Shown piece after piece: positions 7,412-11,020 of a stretch of 11,020 nucleotides of DNA. The notes under the pieces were generated by a model, which searched no databases, had not been told where the DNA came from, and saw only the letters and a list, made by a program, of their open reading frames with translations. Where the stretch lies: assembly GCA_028870615.1 (NCBI GenBank), contig JAGWPH010000266.1, forward strand, positions 1 to 11,020. Reading direction: 5' to 3'. The translations under genes were made by a program, and so were the position numbers. Within the stretch, counting starts at the first letter, position 1, and each line of letters begins with the position of its first letter. The stretch comes from Betaproteobacteria bacterium. GTDB taxonomy: Bacteria; Pseudomonadota; Gammaproteobacteria; Burkholderiales; Ferrovaceae.

Positions 7412-8140
7412 ATGGCTGAAAAGGAAATGGCGCTTGCGCGGGCCGATGTTTACGAGCTGTTTTCAACGGCATTTGTCTATCCTGGCAAAGAGGAGGTGGA
7501 ATCGTTGCAGGAACTCGCGGCCGATGTTGGGGATTCAATAGGCCTCCTCCCCTACGACATTAAGGAAGAGTACCAGGCATTCAGCAGAAGTATTGCAAAT
7601 GCCGATGTGGAGGCCTTGAAGCCGGAATATACCGAGCTATTCCTGACGCGCATGTTTTGTCCCCCGACAGAAACCATTTATGGAAAAAACAGTTTCAACA
7701 CACCGAATATTCTTGGCGATATCAGCGGTTTCTATAAGGCTTTCGGCTTTAAGCTATCCGACAAGGCTACAGTCTCGCACGATAACATAGCTGTCGAACT
7801 TGAGTTTATGAGCTTCCTTGAACTTAAGATTGCATATGCTTTGGAGCAGGAAATGGAGGAAAACCTTGACATTTGCCTGACTGCAAAAAAGAGGTTTCTT
7901 GCCGAGCATATCGGAAGATGGATATGGGTGTTTGGGCAAAACCTCGTAACAAGGTCTAACGAAGACTATTTCAGGTGCCTCGGTCAACTGATATCCAAAT
8001 TTATCAATGCGGAACTTGAATTTTACGGAATCAAGGTTGATATCGAAGGAAATCAGGAGATGCCTCAGGAAAACGAGCCTATGGAGTGTCCTCATTCAAG
8101 CGGATGCACATATGAGAAGGGGGCTCCCCTGGAGCTATAA
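7412..8140 (+). CDS. TorD/NarJ-family assembly chaperone for the molybdoenzyme
   Basis: Cytoplasmic chaperone, expected to bind the apo-alpha subunit and its Tat signal until Mo-bisMGD is inserted. It plays the role called nxrD in some NXR clusters. The 242 residues are helical and carry the family pattern: ARADVYELFSTAFVYP near the start, EYTELFL (72-78), the PPTETIYG loop (84-91) and HDNIAVELEFMSFLELK (123-139), matching the TorD DHIxxELxFM helix. A short C-terminal CPHSSGC (226-232) is unusual for the family and could bind metal. The ATG at 7412 is preferred over a TTG at 7409 because AAGGGG at 7398-7403 is 8 bases from it. It follows nxrC by 66 bases, so it is probably co-transcribed. The family is clear; the client is inferred from position. 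Confidence 0.85.
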   Translation: MAEKEMALARADVYELFSTAFVYPGKEEVESLQELAADVGDSIGLLPYDIKEEYQAFSRSIANADVEALKPEYTELFLTRMFCPPTETIYGKNSFNTPNILGDISGFYKAFGFKLSDKATVSHDNIAVELEFMSFLELKIAYALEQEMEENLDICLTAKKRFLAEHIGRWIWVFGQNLVTRSNEDYFRCLGQLISKFINAELEFYGIKVDIEGNQEMPQENEPMECPHSSGCTYEKGAPLEL

Positions 8141-8363
8141 GCTGTAGCCAGTCTGATAGCTTACTGTATATCGGTGTGGCCAGATTATGTGCCATGCCGT
8201 CTTTGTTGGAGGGGATTACAGCCTGTTCCAACTCGGCCAGAAACAAATCCCGGAGAGTGGGCTTGTGAAACCGGCCGAACGACCTCGTGACAAAAGTGCT
8301 CTGTGATGTTTGGCATTCGATGCATCACGGGCTATATCGATGACTTATTCAGAGTTTCCTTAG
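8141..8363. other. Non-coding gap between chaperone and ATPase genes
   Basis: I find no supported gene here. GTTGGA (8205-8210) and TCCAAC (8227-8232) form a 6-base inverted repeat, and GTGATG near 8303 pairs with CATCAC near 8322. The right end (8340-8361, GACTTATTCAGAGTTTCC) resembles ends of some IS5-type elements as I remember them, which would make the gap another IS scar. It may carry a separate promoter for the ATPase gene. Confidence 0.35.
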
Positions 8364-9272
8364 ATGACAATAAAAGTTGTGAAAATAAAAGACACGAGGG
8401 ACTGCGGGAGGTTTCATAGCTGCCAAATGTGTGATGTGAGCGAGACTTGCAAGCTGGATCATGATGCGCATTGTAAATGGCTGGTCGATAAACGTATGTC
8501 CGATATCAGATTCAAGATCATCGTCGGCAGCAACAAGGGTGGCGTCGGAAAAAGTACTGTCACGGTAAACCTCGCCTTCGCGCTTGAAAAAATGGGTTTT
8601 AAGGTTGGCCTGGCAGATGCTGACCTGCATGGGCCGAATATTCCGAAGATGCTGGGTATCGAGTCGGTAAGGCTACGCGGGGTCAAGGACGGCATAGCTC
8701 CGCACACCATGCCTGACGGTATGAAGGTGGCGTCTCTGGGCTTGATGATAGAGGATCCAAACGAACCGATTGTCTGGAGAGATGCCGTGAAATACGAGTT
8801 CATCGCAGAGCTTCTCGGAAACATGAGTTGGGGGAAGCTCGATTTTCTGGTGATAGACCTTCCGCCTGGTACGGGAAATGAACAAATTACGATAATGGAT
8901 TTCATCCCCAACCTGGACGGGGCCGTTGTTGTCAGCACACCCCAGGACGTGGCGCTTCTCGACGCAAGGAAAATGATCTCTTTTGTACGCGACAGAAATA
9001 TTCTAATTCTCGGAATGGTGGAAAATATGAGTGGGCTGATCTGCCCGCATTGCAGCGGTGAGATTAATGTATTCAGGAAGGGTGGGGGATTGAATGTTGC
9101 GGATGAATTGGGTGTTCCGTTTATCGGCAATATTCCCCTCGATGGCGAGATAACGATGTGTTCTGATAAAGGTGAGCCTATTGTTCAGTCGCATCCCGAT
9201 TCCATATCGGCAAGGGCGTTTATGGATGTTGCGGAAAAGTGTGCGGGATTTTTGGGAATTCAACGCATTTGA
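8364..9272 (+). CDS. Mrp/Nbp35-like P-loop ATPase, putative Fe-S cluster carrier, with Cys-rich N-terminus
   Basis: ParA/MinD-type ATPase of the Mrp/ApbC/Nbp35 group, which holds and transfers Fe-S clusters in the cytoplasm. The 302 residues show the deviant Walker A GSNKGGVGKST (55-65), DADLHGPNIPKMLG (85-98), Walker B DFLVIDLPPGTG (160-171) and the cluster-bridging CPHC (C227, C230). Before the P-loop lie five Cys: C14, C20, C23, C29 and C37, with a C-x5-C-x2-C-x5-C core. Eukaryotic and archaeal Nbp35 has an N-terminal ferredoxin-like site ending C-x2-C-x5-C, so this may bind a second cluster; bacterial Mrp usually lacks it. The ATG at 8364 has a weak ribosome site, but a start at M45 (8496) would discard the Cys block. 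Its place after the chaperone suggests supplying clusters to NxrAB. The family is firm; the client is inferred. Confidence 0.85.
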   Translation: MTIKVVKIKDTRDCGRFHSCQMCDVSETCKLDHDAHCKWLVDKRMSDIRFKIIVGSNKGGVGKSTVTVNLAFALEKMGFKVGLADADLHGPNIPKMLGIESVRLRGVKDGIAPHTMPDGMKVASLGLMIEDPNEPIVWRDAVKYEFIAELLGNMSWGKLDFLVIDLPPGTGNEQITIMDFIPNLDGAVVVSTPQDVALLDARKMISFVRDRNILILGMVENMSGLICPHCSGEINVFRKGGGLNVADELGVPFIGNIPLDGEITMCSDKGEPIVQSHPDSISARAFMDVAEKCAGFLGIQRI

Positions 9273-9329
9273 TTTTTTCGTGACCAGGTTTCCCTGAGAC
9301 AATCCATAAGTTAGAGCAGGAATGGCGAT

Positions 9330-9761
9330 ATGCAGCAATCAAGCGTTTTTGAGCAAGGGTTGAAATTTTTCTACGATAAAGACTACGCCAATGCGGCAAG
9401 ATGTTTTATAAAAGCGGCAGAGCAGGGGGATGCAGAAGCTCAATTTTGCTTGGGGAATATGTACGCTGAAGGCCACGGCGTTCCAAAGGACGAACAACAA
9501 TCCACATCATGGTTCCGCAAGGCCGCAGAGCAGGGATTTACGCCGGCACAAGTTAATCTAGGGGTGATGTACACACAGGGCCAGGGTGTTGAACCGGATC
9601 TGGTTGAGGCACATAAATGGTTCAACATTGCTGGAGGCGCAGTTAATGAGGAAGGAGTGGATTTGCGCGAAGTCGTGGAAGAGCAAATGACACCCGCTGA
9701 AATTTCAGAGGCAATGCGCCTAGCGAAGGATTGGATAACGGCATACCACAGGTGCCATTGA
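9330..9761 (+). CDS. Sel1-repeat protein (two SLRs)
   Basis: A 143-residue helical-repeat protein, probably a protein-protein scaffold. Two Sel1-like repeats are visible. One is residues 20-55, containing CFIKAAEQGDAEAQFCLGNMY and GHGVPKD; the other is about residues 57-100, containing WFRKAAEQG, AQVNLGVMY and AHKWFNIA. A C-terminal helix with EEQMTPAEISEAMRLA is a common cap in proteobacterial Sel1 proteins. There is no signal peptide, so it is likely cytoplasmic. GCAGG at 9316-9320 precedes the ATG; another ATG at 9322 is out of frame. It follows the ATPase gene by 57 bases and may share its transcript. Sel1 proteins have many unrelated partners, so a link to NXR rests only on position. Confidence 0.8.
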   Translation: MQQSSVFEQGLKFFYDKDYANAARCFIKAAEQGDAEAQFCLGNMYAEGHGVPKDEQQSTSWFRKAAEQGFTPAQVNLGVMYTQGQGVEPDLVEAHKWFNIAGGAVNEEGVDLREVVEEQMTPAEISEAMRLAKDWITAYHRCH

Positions 9762-9831
9762 TAATGGTCCTTCAGACATTTCTGTGGATAGGCAATGCGC
9801 CTTTTTGCACAACCTGCGAGGAGGATGTGCG

Positions 9832-10191
9832 ATGGAAAGCGTGGAATCGTACCGGCAATTGCTTGGGCTGACGGCGCCCTGGACAGTGAAGCGCGCCGAA
9901 TTGGATATGGCGCGGCAACAGGCGGCGGTTCATATGGGGCACCTGGCAGGCCACCGGTTTCTGGCCTATCTGCACACACGGTTGCCGCACATGTTCGTGC
10001 AGCACGGCATGCGGCAAATGACGCTGCCGTGGGTGACGAAATTCTGGAAGTGCTGGTACTTCTGGGTGACGCACCGCCGCCTGGTCCCCATGGTCGAGGT
10101 CGTCAAGTTGATTGCCCGACATCTACAGAGATGGAAAAGTTTTCAAGAACACGCGCCCAACCCAGGAGGTACAAAATGGGCCAGCCGCTGA
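9832..10191 (+). pseudogene. ISL3-family transposase remnant, three segments fused in frame
   Basis: An open frame of 119 residues that reads as non-adjacent pieces of an ISL3 transposase. Residues 1-36 (SYRQLLGLTAPWTVKRAELD) are the family N-terminus. Then HRFLAYLHTRLP and QHGMRQMTLPW match the segment just after the zinc finger, with the CPxCG motif gone. Then WYFWVTHRRLVPMVEVVKLIARHL matches the C-terminal region, and the whole DDE core is missing. Homology stops near residue 107. It keeps a strong AGGAGG at 9819-9824 and no stop, so it may still be translated, but it cannot be an active transposase. The left end of the element may lie near 9764. The last 16 bases overlap the next gene's start. 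A domesticated small DNA-binding protein is possible but unlikely, as the zinc finger is lost. Confidence 0.7.
10164..10169 (+). promoter_or_regulatory. Shine-Dalgarno site for the TPR/ST7-like gene
   Basis: AGGAGG lies 6 bases before the ATG at 10176, inside the ISL3-derived reading frame. It fixes the start of the last gene and makes its translation depend on DNA next to the old IS insertion. Confidence 0.75.
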
Positions 10192-11020
10192 CCTTTGAAG
10201 TGTCCGAGGGTGCTTCTCACCACGGTGGGCGCCGGACTGCTACCGGCCATTTTTCACGCGACTGGGAAGATGAAGAGGAAATGGACAGGTTGCAGGAGCA
10301 GTTCGACGCCGGAACGGTTGACGATAATACGGTGATAAAGAAAGTACGGCAGTTACTCACCAAACACCCGGACAATATGGAACTGCTCAACTTTCTTGGA
10401 AGTCAGTTGTGGGATGTCGGACTCAGGGATGAAGCAAGCTCATTGTGGGAGACTGGCCACAAGATCGGGGCGTCACTGATACCCAAAGGCTTTAAGGGAG
10501 AAATTTCATGGTACGAAACCGATAACCAGTCGTTTCTGCGTGTTACCCATGGCCATGTACTCGGGCTTGCTCATCTTGGACGGTATCGCCAAGCCCTGGC
10601 TCTGGCCAAGAAGCTGCTGCACTGGAACCCATCCGACAATCAAGGCGTCCGGTTGCTTATCGGCGACTTCATGATGAAGCTCGGTGATCACAATGGGGCA
10701 ATGAAATTGTTTCTTAAAGGGGCTCAGCACTATCCAACTTTCTGGTATCGGGCGGCGTTGGTCGCATTTCGTGATGGTGACTTTGTGCGGGCCTGCACCT
10801 ATCTTCGCTGCGGGATTGCAGGGAACCCTTACGTTGCCGAAGGCCTTACAGGCAGAACCCTCCTTGCGGATCATTTGTACTGGCATGGAAGCAATGTATC
10901 TGGCTGCGATTGGGCGATTGATGAATATTTGCAGTCACCAGTTAATGACTGGAAAGATGACGAGGTGGATTTTGTTGACTGGGTCTTTAACTGCTCCGAT
11001 GTTCTTCGTGAACGTGCCAA
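10176..11020 (+). CDS. TPR/ST7-like repeat protein, N-terminal part (runs off right edge)
   Basis: An open frame with 281 complete codons to the window end and no stop, starting at an ATG with a strong AGGAGG. After an acidic N-terminal segment (DWEDEEEMDRLQEQF) it becomes helical and repetitive: LLTKHPDNMELLNFLGSQLW, GHVLGLAHLGRYRQALALAK, LLHWNPSDNQGVRLL, FMMKLGDHNGAMKLFLKG. The NPSDNQGVRxL signature is one I associate with bacterial TPR proteins related to the ST7 family. No signal peptide is visible, so it is probably a cytoplasmic interaction protein. It overlaps the ISL3-derived frame by 16 bases. The function is unknown; I see no sequence link to NXR. The frame stays open upstream of 10176 into IS debris, but that part has no ribosome site. 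Confidence 0.75.
   Translation, partial: MGQPLTFEVSEGASHHGGRRTATGHFSRDWEDEEEMDRLQEQFDAGTVDDNTVIKKVRQLLTKHPDNMELLNFLGSQLWDVGLRDEASSLWETGHKIGASLIPKGFKGEISWYETDNQSFLRVTHGHVLGLAHLGRYRQALALAKKLLHWNPSDNQGVRLLIGDFMMKLGDHNGAMKLFLKGAQHYPTFWYRAALVAFRDGDFVRACTYLRCGIAGNPYVAEGLTGRTLLADHLYWHGSNVSGCDWAIDEYLQSPVNDWKDDEVDFVDWVFNCSDVLRERA

Noticed and set aside
8194..8268. Small ORF of 24 residues in the gap after the chaperone gene
   Set aside because: There is no clear ribosome site and no similarity that I recognise.
9790..9806. Short stem AGGC/GCCT followed by T5, terminator-like
   Set aside because: The stem has only 4 pairs, too weak to call; it may be part of the ISL3 end.
1..11020. tRNA, rRNA or CRISPR array
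   Set aside because: No cloverleaf, rRNA-like stretch or regularly spaced repeats were seen.

Overview
The window is proteobacterial chromosome of intermediate GC. It is built around a molybdenum enzyme operon of the nitrite oxidoreductase (NXR) branch of the type II DMSO reductase family. The catalytic and iron-sulfur subunits carry the signature stretches I associate with periplasmic NXR of Nitrospira and anammox bacteria. The rest of the window (MoaA, Sel1 and ST7-like repeat proteins, IS30 and ISL3 remnants, a typical Gram-negative barrel-protein remnant) looks proteobacterial. My best guess is a betaproteobacterial nitrite oxidiser such as 'Candidatus Nitrotoga' or a relative in the Gallionellaceae. 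That is inference from remembered sequences, not a search. The same enzyme type could also run as a nitrate reductase.

Layout. Bases 1-559 (minus) hold the N-terminal part of moaA (molybdenum cofactor synthesis), running off the left edge. Bases 549-880 (minus) hold a decayed, internally deleted IS30-family transposase abutting the moaA start. Bases 881-1145 are non-coding with one FNR-like palindrome. Bases 1146-1510 hold a frameshifted remnant of a small outer-membrane beta-barrel protein. Bases 1636-8140 hold the operon: nxrA (Tat signal, molybdopterin subunit), nxrB (four-cluster ferredoxin subunit), nxrC (Sec signal, haem b type gamma subunit) and a TorD/NarJ-like chaperone. Bases 8141-8363 are a non-coding gap, followed by a Mrp/Nbp35-like P-loop ATPase with an unusual Cys-rich N-terminus (8364-9272) and a Sel1-repeat protein (9330-9761). 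Bases 9832-10191 hold a short ORF that reads as three separate pieces of an ISL3 transposase joined in frame. From 10176 to the right edge runs a TPR/ST7-like protein.

How they fit. MoaA makes the pterin precursor of the cofactor. The TorD-like protein probably holds apo-NxrA until cofactor loading. The Mrp-like ATPase may supply Fe-S clusters to the five-cluster NxrAB pair. NxrA's Tat signal would carry folded NxrAB to the periplasm, with NxrB (no signal) riding along. NxrC, exported by Sec, would pass electrons through haem b to a periplasmic cytochrome c. No NarI-like membrane anchor is present. Decayed IS elements on both sides suggest the block was moved or rearranged in the past.
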